A stretch of DNA of 23,571 nt. Source: a virus. Under the pieces are notes generated by a model that did no database searches, had not been told where the DNA came from, and saw nothing but the letters and a program-made list of their open reading frames with translations. The translations under genes were made by a program, and so were the position numbers. The stretch lies in IMG/VR virus record IMGVR_UViG_3300037042_003694, positions 1 to 23,571 of that record. One strand, written 5' to 3'. Shown here piece by piece: positions 6,356 to 14,574 of this stretch. Each line of letters opens with the position of its first letter. The stretch's first letter is position 1.

Positions 6356-8920
6356 TCAGCTCCATTGGACCTTGTCCGTGTTCTGGAGGTACCGCGCTTG
6401 CGCCTCGGTGCACTCGGCGTTGACGGGCCACGTGAGCCGCATCGACGTCGTGAAGGTCATCGTCACCGATGGCCACGCGCTGAGTGCGATGCGTGCGACC
6501 CCGCCGCCGGGGAGCGTCACGCCGGAGACGGTGACGAGGCCCGCGCCGTCGTCCTCGCCGGGCGTGTAGGCCAGCAACTTCCACGGGGTGCCGCGGTTGC
6601 CGTAGATCAGCGCGTAGTAACTCTCGTCCACGTCGAGCGAGGTGGGCGCGGTGGCCGTGCCGTTGACGGCGAGGACGGGGACCGACGGCGACATCGGCGG
6701 CGCGGTGCGCTTCCCGTCGATCGCCACCTCGACGGTCTGCGCGCCGGTCTCGAGACGGAGCTGGACGCCGAGCACGCGTGCGAGCCCATGATAGCCCGGC
6801 GCGGCCCGCGAGTAGTCCCACAGCGCAACGTCGTCCAGGTCGAGCATGAGCACGTCGCCCACCTGCACGTCCTGCCACGGCGGGAGGTCCAGCTCGACGA
6901 CCTGCCGCTCGCACGCTTGGAACCACGAGCTCGCCCACGCCTGCGCGGGTAGCAGGAGCGTGGAGCGATCCACGCCGTAGACGTCCAGCTTCCAAACGTC
7001 GTCGGTGCGGTCGGCGACGTCCTTGCTCTTGGCGATGATCACGCCCTCGCTGCCTTCCTGGTCGCCGATGTCCGCCGTCTTGCACGTGACCTGGATCGTC
7101 TGCGGCGCTGCGAACGAGGAACGCACGCGGATCGGGCGCGTCGATGGATCGACGAAAGCCAAGTCCGCGTCGCGAATGGTCGCGACTACATCGAAGGTGT
7201 CCGGCGGGCCGACGTTCACGGCCGCGATCTCCATCGCGCTTCCGTCAGCCGAGCGGCGAGCGGCGATACCACGCTGCGAGAGCTTGAGCAGGCCGCCCAT
7301 GAGCTTGGCAAGCGACGTCCCAGCGTCGACCGCGAGCACGGCGGAGATCATGCCGAAGGCACCATCGAAGACGTCCGCGAACGACTGCGCGTCGATGTCG
7401 GGCATCGCGTAGCCCTGGCCACGCGCAAGCGTGTCGTGCGCGCCGTTCACGCCGTCGCCGGTGCTCACGATTGCGCGGCGCATGACGTCCTCGACCGGGC
7501 CCTCGTCGCGCCACAGGAACGTGACGGACAGTTCGGCGGACTCGCCCGAGACATCATCCGCAGCGAGCATCACAAGGTCGCTGCCGATGGGCTGGGATCC
7601 CGGGTCCAGCTGAAGGTGCACCTTCGCGCCGTTCCCGGCGTCGACGGAGAGTGACGTGTACTCGAGGATCTGCTTCTTGTCTCCTCCCTCGATGCGGATG
7701 AATCCCGCAGTCGGCAAGTCAGCGGGGTCGCCTTCCTCGATGACAACCGCGAGGCTTCCGCCAACGACCTGCGTCCGCTGAATCAGCTGCGTGTCGTAGT
7801 TCTCGGTCGCTCCAAGCCAAATCTTGAGCGGCACCTCGACAGCGATGCCAGCCTGTATGCTGGACACAGAGATCGTGACGCGTGTCTCAGCGTCCGTCTG
7901 GGTCGAGTGAAACCACATCCTCCAGACGCGGCGCATCGCGTCACCGTCCGGGCTCGTCTCCTGTTTCCATCCGATGAAGTCGATCGGCGAGCTCGGGTTG
8001 TCGGCAAGGATCCGAGCGAGCAGTTTATCGGCAATGAGCTTGCGGGCTCGCGATGGCGCAACCAGCGTGGACCCATCGCTGAACGTGTTGATCGCCACCT
8101 CGGTCACGATGGCCGGGCTCGCCACGGGAGTCTGTCGGACCTTCATGCAGATCGTGTGGCTGAAGCCGACGTGCTGGAGTCCGTCTTGGTCGAGGGCCCA
8201 AGAAGCCGTGCCCTGCGCGGAGGCCGACAGCGGTGCGCGCAAGGTCTGCACCTGGTCGCTCGCGATGCACTCCCACTCGGTCCCGTTGCGCACCGGCCGC
8301 GCCGACATGTAGCCGGTCCAGACGCAGCACGCTTGCGAGAGGATGTCCCCGCCCGAGGTCACGACGTAGCGCGCGCACGGGTCGATGAGCGCCATGAACA
8401 GCTCGACGCGGCGGCGCTTCCAGTCGCCGGGCGAGTCAGTGACGACGGTGCCCGCGGGGTAGGTCTTCGCGGGGCCGTAGACGCTTCGGTCGAGCGCCGT
8501 GAAGGCGTCGTAGAGGTAGCCGGTCTTTTCGAGGCACGACGTTCCAAAGTAGATGGTCGACGCCGCCGTCGGGAAACCTGCGGTGGAGTCGACGGCCATC
8601 GTCGTCGCGTCGTGCGCGAACTCCGCCGTGATGGTCGTTTGAGCCGTCGGCCGTCCCATCAGCGCGCGCACCGCGGGCGTGTCCGTGAGCCGGAACTCCA
8701 GATCCTTCGCGCCCGCGAAGTGGTCCTTGTCCGAAAGCACGGAGCCGATGCGCGCGCTTCCGTCGATCACGAGGCTCGCGTCGAGCGTGTAACCCGTGGG
8801 CGCGTTCGCGTCGCGCACCGCCTCGACCAAGAGAGTCGTGATCCCCTCGATTCGTAGGATGTAATAGGGCGCGAACCCGTAGCGGATCGCGCCCGTCAGC
8901 GTGGCCCACGGCGCGCTCAT
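6356..8920 (-). CDS. Baseplate-hub / tail-tip protein, gpJ-position (854 aa)
   Basis: This is the largest tail-tip gene, placed after two small tip genes as lambda J or the hub proteins of other siphophages are. The N-terminal 90 residues (APYYILRIEGITTLLVEAV, SLVIDGSARIGSVLSD) resemble hub domain 1. Residues about 104-165 form a small beta module I recognise from phage tip proteins (TTMAVDSTAGFPTAASTIYF, then TALDRSVYGPAKTYPAGTVV). This is followed by RVELFMALIDP, CVWTGYMSARPV and GTEWECIASDQVQTLRAPL, typical of the gp27-like hub barrel. The C-terminal half (DVQVGDVLMLDLDDV, ARVLGVQLRLETGAQTVEVAI) also fits a hub. The start at 8920 overlaps the upstream stop (ATGA). Confidence 0.85.
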   Translation of the reverse strand: MSAPWATLTGAIRYGFAPYYILRIEGITTLLVEAVRDANAPTGYTLDASLVIDGSARIGSVLSDKDHFAGAKDLEFRLTDTPAVRALMGRPTAQTTITAEFAHDATTMAVDSTAGFPTAASTIYFGTSCLEKTGYLYDAFTALDRSVYGPAKTYPAGTVVTDSPGDWKRRRVELFMALIDPCARYVVTSGGDILSQACCVWTGYMSARPVRNGTEWECIASDQVQTLRAPLSASAQGTASWALDQDGLQHVGFSHTICMKVRQTPVASPAIVTEVAINTFSDGSTLVAPSRARKLIADKLLARILADNPSSPIDFIGWKQETSPDGDAMRRVWRMWFHSTQTDAETRVTISVSSIQAGIAVEVPLKIWLGATENYDTQLIQRTQVVGGSLAVVIEEGDPADLPTAGFIRIEGGDKKQILEYTSLSVDAGNGAKVHLQLDPGSQPIGSDLVMLAADDVSGESAELSVTFLWRDEGPVEDVMRRAIVSTGDGVNGAHDTLARGQGYAMPDIDAQSFADVFDGAFGMISAVLAVDAGTSLAKLMGGLLKLSQRGIAARRSADGSAMEIAAVNVGPPDTFDVVATIRDADLAFVDPSTRPIRVRSSFAAPQTIQVTCKTADIGDQEGSEGVIIAKSKDVADRTDDVWKLDVYGVDRSTLLLPAQAWASSWFQACERQVVELDLPPWQDVQVGDVLMLDLDDVALWDYSRAAPGYHGLARVLGVQLRLETGAQTVEVAIDGKRTAPPMSPSVPVLAVNGTATAPTSLDVDESYYALIYGNRGTPWKLLAYTPGEDDGAGLVTVSGVTLPGGGVARIALSAWPSVTMTFTTSMRLTWPVNAECTEAQARYLQNTDKVQWS

Positions 8921-9648
8921 AGGGTCACCGAGAAGCGGGCGAGGAAGGCCGCGCCGAGGTCGTCGTCTTCGAGCGTGGCGCGGATCTTCACGCCGATCTC
9001 ATCGTCGGTGCCCTCGATATAGAACGTGTCGAGCACCTCGACCGGGTACACGTCGAGATAGCCCGCGAGCGTGCCGTAGGCGTAGGGGTCGCCGGTGTCT
9101 GCGAGGCGCACGCGCACCTTGCCGTGGCCGCTGAGGAGCGGGCCCTCGACCAGCACGGCGCGCAGCGATGCCGGGCAAAAGAAGTCGAGCTCGACCATGC
9201 GGACGCGGCCCCATTGGTAGGACGTGACGCGGCCCGCGCGGTACTCGGTGATCTCGCCGCTCTCCTGGTCGTGCACCATCGTCCGGCCGACCGGGACCGC
9301 CGCGCCCGGGAGCAGATAGCCGAGCGGCGTCACCGTGCTCGACACGGGAAGCGAGCCCGTCAGGTAGAGCCCGAGCAGGTCGGCCAGCGTCTGGCTCATG
9401 CGGTAGTAGGTCGCGCCGCCGGTGGCGCTGATCGTGATGACCCCCGCGGCGTTCATGGCGAACGTGAACACGCGCGTTGCGAGAGCCGCGTCCGCCGCCG
9501 TCTTCCACGCGGGCAATGCGTCCTCGACGGGCAGCGGCGTCGGCAGCGTCGCCGAGACCCACGCGACGCCATCGTCGGACACCTCGACCGTTCCCGTCGT
9601 GCCGATGGTGTAGAGGAAGAGCTGGACGCCCAGATCGGTGACGGTCAT
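8917..9648 (-). CDS. Tail-tip structural protein (243 aa)
   Basis: I use the ATG at 9648, which gives an ATGA overlap with the previous stop; a start seven codons upstream is less likely. The N-terminal 110 residues read as a sensor-like beta domain (VFTFAMNAAGVITISATGG, YYRMSQTLADLLGL). The second half reads as a beta-barrel (GRVTSYQWGRVRMVELDFFC, HGKVRVRLADTGDPYAYGTL, LDTFYIEGTDDEIGVKIRATLEDDD). Its place between tape measure and hub fits a distal-tail or tip-attachment protein (position of lambda L/K). It may be a distant paralogue of the preceding gene product: both have a residue pattern of A-R-V-(F/W) followed by a short beta hairpin near residues 60-85. I do not recognise a named family. 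Confidence 0.8.
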   Translation of the reverse strand: MTVTDLGVQLFLYTIGTTGTVEVSDDGVAWVSATLPTPLPVEDALPAWKTAADAALATRVFTFAMNAAGVITISATGGATYYRMSQTLADLLGLYLTGSLPVSSTVTPLGYLLPGAAVPVGRTMVHDQESGEITEYRAGRVTSYQWGRVRMVELDFFCPASLRAVLVEGPLLSGHGKVRVRLADTGDPYAYGTLAGYLDVYPVEVLDTFYIEGTDDEIGVKIRATLEDDDLGAAFLARFSVTL

Positions 9649-10301
9649 GACGCACCACCGCCAAGGCACGGGAGCGACACGCGCACGAGCGTCACGTCGC
9701 CGTCAGGGTGTTCCCACTCGGGCTCGCCGATGGTCACCCAGCGCCAGACCGACTCCTGCTCGTCGTAGACGTATGCGGTCCGCGGCACGGCCGCATAGCG
9801 CAGCGCTTGCGAGAGGACGTGCGCCTGCGCCTCGGTGAGCCACAGTTCCACCTCGGGCCGCTGCGGTGCGAGCTGCGCGTGGCCGTACCGCCACGAGCCC
9901 TGGCGGCACCGGATGCCGCCGCTGTTGTCGATGCGGATCCAGCCGACGAGCCCCGGCATCTCCGAGAGCGTCCCCTCGGCCGGGATTTGGTCGTCCAACG
10001 GGTCGCCGTAGAACGTGAGGAACGGGGCCGGCCCGTCGACCGAGAGAAAGGTCCCGGTGTACGTGATGAGGAAGTTCAGCCGGTTGCCCGTGTCGGCGTC
10101 TGCGGCCACCGTGAAGGCCACCCCGGACACGTTCGCGGCCCAGACCCGCGCCGGGTCGTCCAGCCACGCCACGAGGGCCGTGGCGACGTCATAGGCGTTC
10201 GCCACGTCGCCGCTGACCGTGTAGGTCTCGGCGCCGTCGGCATGCGTCCACGTGATGGCAGCGCCGAGCCAGCCGCGCGTGGTGAGGATGACGCCGCCCA
10301 T
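9645..10301 (-). CDS. Tail-tip / distal tail-like protein (218 aa)
   Basis: The ATG at 10301 shares a base with the tape-measure stop (TGATG); the longer open frame upstream overlaps the tape-measure gene and is arginine-rich shadow. The protein is beta-rich: WLGAAITWTHADGAETYTV, VSGVAFTVAADADTGNRLNF, GPAPFLTFYGDPLDDQ, RPEVELWLTEAQAHVL and RTAYVYDEQESVWRWVTIGE. It directly follows the tape measure, the place of the lambda M or distal-tail protein, which joins the tube to the tip. The family name is inferred from position only. Confidence 0.8.
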   Translation of the reverse strand: MGGVILTTRGWLGAAITWTHADGAETYTVSGDVANAYDVATALVAWLDDPARVWAANVSGVAFTVAADADTGNRLNFLITYTGTFLSVDGPAPFLTFYGDPLDDQIPAEGTLSEMPGLVGWIRIDNSGGIRCRQGSWRYGHAQLAPQRPEVELWLTEAQAHVLSQALRYAAVPRTAYVYDEQESVWRWVTIGEPEWEHPDGDVTLVRVSLPCLGGGAS

Positions 10302-11911
10302 CAGGCGGCCCGTCGGCGGTCGAGGATCCGCCCGATGCTCTCCGCGTTCTCCTGCGGGCTGCCGCCAGCGAGTACGCCGATGTTGAGCACGATCGGGCCA
10401 TTCGACTGGCCACCGCCGCTGTTGTTGCGCACGAGCGACGTGCGCGGGGTGTTGCGCGCCGCTCCGGCGCCTCCGCCACTTGCGCCGCCGCCCGTGCCGA
10501 TCCCGGTCGCCGCGACGATGCCAAGCGCGATCGAACTGGCGAGGTAGCCGGAGGCCATGGGCTGCATGCCAGGCACGAACTCGGACGCGAGGAACAACCC
10601 GAAGTTGATGGCCGCAAGGACGCCCGCACGAGCGCGCTCGTCCTTGATCTGCTGAGCGCCGACCTTCGCGAGGTTTCCAACGGTCGTCGTGACCGCGGCG
10701 CCCATGTTCTGGCTCGTCTTCCCGTACTCGGCCCAGACGTCCGTGATCTGGCCGAGGGAAGCGGCGTACTTGTCCAGCGCCGGGATCGACTCCATGATCG
10801 CGGACGAGATGTCGCGGATGCCCTGGGCGCGCGCGTCGGCCTCTTCGGCTGACCACATCCGGTTGATGTCTTCCCACTGCGAGTCCGCCGTGGCGCGCTC
10901 GACGCCCTCTTTCTGCTTCTCCTCGATGCCGCGGTCTTCCTTCTGCCGCATCACCTGGATCGTGTGCTCGACGCCCGCGATGTCCTCGTCCTTCCAATCG
11001 CTCAGGATCTTCTCGAGGTCCTTGTCAGAAACGCCGCCGCCTTTCTTCGTGCCCCCGCCGCCGCCACCTCCGCGGGGCTTGAGAAGCTCCTTGTTGACGG
11101 CGTCGTTGATGCCGGGCCCGGCGCCAAGCGCGCCCACAACGCCAAGAGCCCCGCCGGCCGCCTTCAGCGGTGCCAGCAAGGCCCACGACTTCTGCACCGT
11201 GATCTCTAGCCGCTCGTTGAGCGTGCGCGCCGCTTCGGCCTGTAGAATGCGGTTCGTGAGCTGCTCGGCCGTGATGCCGCGGACGGAAAACTCGATCTCG
11301 CGAGCCATCGTGCGGATCTGGAGATCCTCGACCTTGATCTTGTGGATCTCGTCCTCGCGCTCGCGCTGGCCACCGAGCATGTCGTAGGTGGCCTGCACGA
11401 AGCCCGGCATGGCCTCATAGCGCGTTGCGATCTGGGACAACGCGGCCTCGGCCTGCGCGTGCTTTTCGTTCAGCTTGCCCCACGCCTCGACCTCTTCGGT
11501 GCCGAGCGATCTGATGGTCGCGCCAGCCTCGCCGAGCTTCGCGACGAGCGACGCGGTTGCCTTCTCGAGCCCGGCGATGTCGCGCTTGAACTCGTCGTGG
11601 AACTCCCGCACCCGGTCGACGGAAAATGCGTCGTTGAGCGACGCCACGAACCCGATGACCGCGGCGCCCATGCCAGCGACCGCGCCGGGGATCCCCATCA
11701 TCCCCATGCGCACGCCAGCGAGCCCGCCACCGAGCGAATTGATGCCCGACGTGGCGCCCTTCAGCGACTCGCCGATGCCCTTGAGTCCGGTGGCCTCTTC
11801 TTTGAGGCCCTTGAGCGCCTTCGCGTTCTTGTCGACGACGGCGGCCCCATCGCCCTGCCCCCGCACGTCGATGACGACATTGATCGTTCCGGACTGCGCC
11901 CCGATACCCAT
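10301..11911 (-). CDS. Tail tape measure protein, short type (536 aa)
   Basis: Features of a tape measure protein: a helical N-terminal part (AAVVDKNAKALKGLKEEATG), a glycine/methionine-rich hydrophobic segment at about 62-92 (GLAGVRMGMMGIPGAVAGMG, AAVIGFVASL), long charged helices with coiled-coil character (about 95-240 and 305-370), a flexible poly-glycine/lysine linker near 285 (RGGGGGGGTKKGGG) and a second hydrophobic stretch near 425-480. The C-terminus (GPIVLNIGVLAGGSPQENAE) is a pattern common at tape-measure ends. At 536 residues it is short, implying a short tail because tail length scales with this protein. TGATG overlaps flank the gene on both sides. Confidence 0.9.
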   Translation of the reverse strand: MGIGAQSGTINVVIDVRGQGDGAAVVDKNAKALKGLKEEATGLKGIGESLKGATSGINSLGGGLAGVRMGMMGIPGAVAGMGAAVIGFVASLNDAFSVDRVREFHDEFKRDIAGLEKATASLVAKLGEAGATIRSLGTEEVEAWGKLNEKHAQAEAALSQIATRYEAMPGFVQATYDMLGGQREREDEIHKIKVEDLQIRTMAREIEFSVRGITAEQLTNRILQAEAARTLNERLEITVQKSWALLAPLKAAGGALGVVGALGAGPGINDAVNKELLKPRGGGGGGGTKKGGGVSDKDLEKILSDWKDEDIAGVEHTIQVMRQKEDRGIEEKQKEGVERATADSQWEDINRMWSAEEADARAQGIRDISSAIMESIPALDKYAASLGQITDVWAEYGKTSQNMGAAVTTTVGNLAKVGAQQIKDERARAGVLAAINFGLFLASEFVPGMQPMASGYLASSIALGIVAATGIGTGGGASGGGAGAARNTPRTSLVRNNSGGGQSNGPIVLNIGVLAGGSPQENAESIGRILDRRRAA

Positions 11912-12324
11912 CAGGCCACCCGGCCGGTACGACGCACCGGCTCCTTGTTGACTGGGGTGCCCGTCGCCGCCGCATCCAGTTGGCGCCTCTCCTCCTCGCC
12001 GGCGGCGTGCTTCAGTTCGATGAGCGCATCGGTGCCGCCGGCCACGAAGCCGTTCGGGTAGTCCGACAGCGGCGAGACCTTCGCGGCGATGTAGGTGTCA
12101 CGGGCATCGCGCCAGCCCGGCGCGCGCGTCATCCCAATCGGGCACGCGGGCCAGTCGCGGCGCTCGAGCACCGGCGTTCGGCTCGCCCAGGTGGCGCACC
12201 GCGAGCCGTCGCAGTCCTTGCACTGCTTGCACGCCGGGTGCTCGCGGAGCTCGGGCATGCGCAGCTCCGCAAGCGCGCAGAGGTCGAGGCGCACGGCACT
12301 ACTCGTCGCTTTTCGAGTCTCCAT
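11911..12324 (-). CDS. Cysteine-containing protein at the gpT position (137 aa)
   Basis: I choose the ATG at 12324, which has GGAGG at 12334-12338 nine bases upstream; it overlaps the end of the chaperone gene by 26 bases in the +1 frame. A conserved-looking block, CKQCKDCDGSRCATW (about residues 36-50) followed by ERRDWPACPIGMTRAPGW, holds five cysteines and suggests a metal-binding or disulfide-bonded knuckle. In lambda this slot between G and H holds T, made by frameshifting from G as the gpGT chaperone. Here the good ribosome binding site argues for separate initiation, but a +1 slip on the A-run at the end of the G-like gene could also join the frames. It has no similarity to lambda T that I can see. 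Confidence 0.75.
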   Translation of the reverse strand: METRKATSSAVRLDLCALAELRMPELREHPACKQCKDCDGSRCATWASRTPVLERRDWPACPIGMTRAPGWRDARDTYIAAKVSPLSDYPNGFVAGGTDALIELKHAAGEEERRQLDAAATGTPVNKEPVRRTGRVA

Positions 12325-12790
12325 CGGCGGCCACCTCCGGGGTCTCGACCGCGTCCTCGGGCTTGAGATTCGAGCGCGCGAGCTTGCGGAGTCCGTCAAG
12401 CGGCACGCGATTCGTCAGATCGAAGATGAGGAGCGCGAGAAGGTCCGCCGCCTGGCTGCTCGTCAGGTACAGATCCTCGACCCAATCGGCGATTGCCTTG
12501 GCCGAGCGCACCTTCCCAACGGCGCAGACGGCGGTGTGCAGCGCGCGGAGTCGGCCCCGCGCCTCGCCACCGGCATCGCGGCACGCGGCCTTTTCGGCTG
12601 CGTTCATCCCACGCACGGTGACGCGCGCGGCGCCCGCGCCGACGGAGATCACCCCAGGATCGTCCACGCTGACCCATCCGCACCACGCGAGCTCGGGCGC
12701 GAGGCGCACGTCGGTGTCCTGCGAGTAGACGTATTCCGTCTCGGACTGCTTGACGGTCATTGCCCCGGCGGGCGTGCCTGGGAGGCCCAT
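12299..12790 (-). CDS. Tail assembly chaperone, gpG-like (163 aa)
   Basis: The start at 12790 shares a base with the tail-tube stop (TGATG); ATG at 12760 is an alternative. The N-terminal 60 residues are beta-type (ETEYVYSQDTDVRLAPELAW, VISVGAGAARVTVRGM) and the rest is helical (AEKAACRDAGGEARGRLRAL, AIADWVEDLYLTSSQAADLL), ending in an acidic tail (PEDAVETPEV...DSKSDE). Its place between the tail tube and tape measure, and overlap with a second short reading frame, are hallmarks of the gpG/gpGT chaperone that holds the tape measure during tail assembly. The sequence itself is too diverged for me to recognise; the call rests mainly on synteny. Confidence 0.75.
   Translation of the reverse strand: MGLPGTPAGAMTVKQSETEYVYSQDTDVRLAPELAWCGWVSVDDPGVISVGAGAARVTVRGMNAAEKAACRDAGGEARGRLRALHTAVCAVGKVRSAKAIADWVEDLYLTSSQAADLLALLIFDLTNRVPLDGLRKLARSNLKPEDAVETPEVAADGDSKSDE
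12334..12338 (-). promoter_or_regulatory. Ribosome binding site deciding the start of the gpT-position gene
   Basis: GGAGG lies nine bases before the ATG at 12324 and inside the end of the chaperone gene. It supports independent initiation of the 137-residue protein instead of, or as well as, frameshifting. Confidence 0.6.
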
Positions 12791-14070
12791 CAGCCCACCG
12801 CCGCGACGAAGACCTTGTTGCCGGCGCCCGTGCTCGCGCCGTCGCCGTCGTAGAGCCCGGCAGCCAAGCCGACCGCCGTTCCCCACGTCCCGTTGTTGTA
12901 GGCCGGCTTCGCGCTCACGACGCGTCCAGCCGGCATGCCCAGCGCGAAGAGACGCCCGGCCGTGTCGCCCTGGTAGACGTTGAGCGCGAGCGGCGTGCGG
13001 TTCTGGCGCGCCGTCTCCACGATGTCGACCGCCGACACCTGGTAGGCGCTCGTGCGCGGGATCCAGAGGTTCGCCATGATGTTCGGCGTCAAGACGCGCA
13101 CATCGCTGACACCCTCGGGCCCGCTCGGATTCAGGATCGGATCGTGCGGGATCTCGATGTCGAACCCGAGATCGCGGACGTCATCAGACCCGGACGGGTC
13201 CGCCGTCCCATCGTCCATGGCCGAGATGACGTTGCCGCCGAGCGTGACGCGCGCGCCGCCGCGACCGAGCATAGGCTCGAGCGCGAGGTAGCTGGTGTGG
13301 GCCCGATCGAGGCCGCCGTCGGCGCCGGCGAAGTTCGTGCCGCCGTAGCAGATCATTTCGTAATCGAGCCACCACCGATCGGCGTCGAGCTTCAGGTGGA
13401 CGGCCGAAGGGACGCCGCCAAGAAAGCGGTAGTCCTGGTCCGTGTCCTCACCGACGAGGCGGGCCGTGAAGTACCACGGCGTATCCTTCACCACGATCGC
13501 GGAGCACGTCGGATAGCGGAGCACGCCCGAGCCCGGCACCGCGCCGAGGTCCTCGCGGAACTGCACCACGTAGGGGGTCGACGGGTGCGTGACCGCCTCG
13601 ACCCATCCCATCCCCGTGACGACACCAGCAGCGCCGAAGGCGAGCAGAGAGCCCGGCGACGTCGCGCCCGGCGTCGTCGCGCAATCGACGGTGTTCCCGT
13701 CCACGGGCGAGACGTCGGCCGCCGCATAGGCGATTGCGTTCGTGTCGCCGTTGGCACCGCCGAGAGCTGCGAGAAGCGGCAGCATCCCGCCACCGAATGC
13801 GGGCGTGCTACTCGCGTGCGCGTAGGCCGCAACCTGGCCATGCGCGGGCACGCGGAACTTGATCGCCCACCACCGACGTCCGAGGTACGGGTGGACGCTA
13901 CCGCCGCGCGAGCGAATCGGACCGTTGGGCTTGGCTTCGACGACGATCTCGTCGACCGAGACGTTCGAGGCGTCGTGCCAGATCCACGACGACCCCTCGG
14001 TCGCAAGGTCTGCCTGGTCCGCCAGCGCGAACTCGTAGGCGTTCTCTCGGAGCACGCTTTGAATCGACAT
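12790..14070 (-). CDS. Major tail tube protein, enlarged (426 aa)
   Basis: The position of lambda V, between the tail-completion protein and the chaperone, identifies this as the tail tube subunit. The start ATG at 14070 follows a 54-base gap with a hairpin-embedded GAGGTGG ribosome binding site. The N-terminal part (AYEFALADQADLATEGSSWI, VDEIVVEAKPNGPI, RWWAIKFRVPAHGQV) and the middle (YRFLGGVPSAVHLKLDADRW) fit the beta-barrel tube fold with added loops. It is much longer than lambda gpV (246 residues), so surface or inserted domains are likely (about residues 100-170 and the C-terminal 70, which are glycine/threonine rich). Dedicated gap and ribosome binding site suggest high expression. 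Confidence 0.75.
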   Translation of the reverse strand: MSIQSVLRENAYEFALADQADLATEGSSWIWHDASNVSVDEIVVEAKPNGPIRSRGGSVHPYLGRRWWAIKFRVPAHGQVAAYAHASSTPAFGGGMLPLLAALGGANGDTNAIAYAAADVSPVDGNTVDCATTPGATSPGSLLAFGAAGVVTGMGWVEAVTHPSTPYVVQFREDLGAVPGSGVLRYPTCSAIVVKDTPWYFTARLVGEDTDQDYRFLGGVPSAVHLKLDADRWWLDYEMICYGGTNFAGADGGLDRAHTSYLALEPMLGRGGARVTLGGNVISAMDDGTADPSGSDDVRDLGFDIEIPHDPILNPSGPEGVSDVRVLTPNIMANLWIPRTSAYQVSAVDIVETARQNRTPLALNVYQGDTAGRLFALGMPAGRVVSAKPAYNNGTWGTAVGLAAGLYDGDGASTGAGNKVFVAAVG

Positions 14071-14092
14071 CGAGCCACCTCTGAGGCGACTC
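14068..14092 (-). promoter_or_regulatory. Hairpin covering the ribosome binding site of the tail tube gene
   Basis: In the RNA sense GAGUCGCC (14085-14092) can pair with GGUGGCUC (14072-14079), eight pairs including two G-U pairs, around a five-base loop. The 3' arm holds the GAGGTGG ribosome binding site directly before the ATG at 14070. No U-run follows. Confidence 0.6.
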
Positions 14093-14113
14093 TTGACCGC
14101 TCAACGATGCGCT

Positions 14114-14126
14114 CGGGAGGGGGGTC
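14114..14126 (-). repeat. Intergenic C-rich 13-mer, copy 2 (GACCCCCCTCCCG)
   Basis: Identical to the 13-mer at 4043-4055. Its first two bases are part of the TGA stop of the tail-completion gene, and it opens the 54-base gap before the tail tube gene. Confidence 0.6.
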
Positions 14127-14574
14127 AGGCTGGCTTGAATTCGAGCCGTAGCACAAAGACCATCACGGCTTTGTGAGGCACGGCCGAGTAGTTGAACGAC
14201 GCGTCAGAAACCTGCTCGCTTTCGTCGCGCGACAGGCACACATCGGGCACCGGAGTTGGCAGCGCCGCAAGCAAGAGACCGATGCGCCTGAAGGCATCGT
14301 AGAAGACCGGCGCGTCGGCCAGCATCACCGCACGCGAGGCCTTATTGCGCGGGTAGACGAAGTCAACCTCGACGCCCATCTGCCACATTACCGTCGAGCG
14401 CCCCACGGGCCGGCGGACATAGAGCGGCTGGACGTAGGACACGCGCGGCACGTCGCGCTCGCCTTCCCATCCGTCCGACGGAGCCGGGTAGTCGTCCGAC
14501 AGCGTGAGCCCCGAGATGTCCGGGAGGATGGCCTCGATGCCCGCGATGATGCCTTCGGGAGTCGGCTCCGCCAT
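14125..14574 (-). CDS. Tail completion / terminator protein, gpU-like (149 aa)
   Basis: I use the ATG at 14574 (MAEPTPEGIIAGI), which shares a base with the upstream stop (TGATG); a start 23 codons upstream is shadow of the previous gene. The protein alternates helix and strand (EGIIAGIEAILPDISGLTLS, RVSYVQPLYVRRPVGRSTVM, QMGVEVDFVYPR, KAVMVFVLRLEFKPA), as in gpU/HK97-type terminators that cap the tail and fit it to the head. The role is supported mainly by its place between the gp10-like protein and the tail tube. Confidence 0.75.
   Translation of the reverse strand: MAEPTPEGIIAGIEAILPDISGLTLSDDYPAPSDGWEGERDVPRVSYVQPLYVRRPVGRSTVMWQMGVEVDFVYPRNKASRAVMLADAPVFYDAFRRIGLLLAALPTPVPDVCLSRDESEQVSDASFNYSAVPHKAVMVFVLRLEFKPA

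Noticed and set aside
9645-10997. 450-residue version of the distal tail-like protein
   Set aside because: The first 230 residues overlap the tape-measure gene in another frame and are Arg/Gly-rich; the TGATG start at 10301 fits the operon pattern.
12760-14151. Plus-strand open frame of 463 codons opposite the tail tube gene
   Set aside because: Same reason: antisense shadow with extreme Arg/Ala/Val content; the minus-strand gene has synteny and a ribosome binding site.
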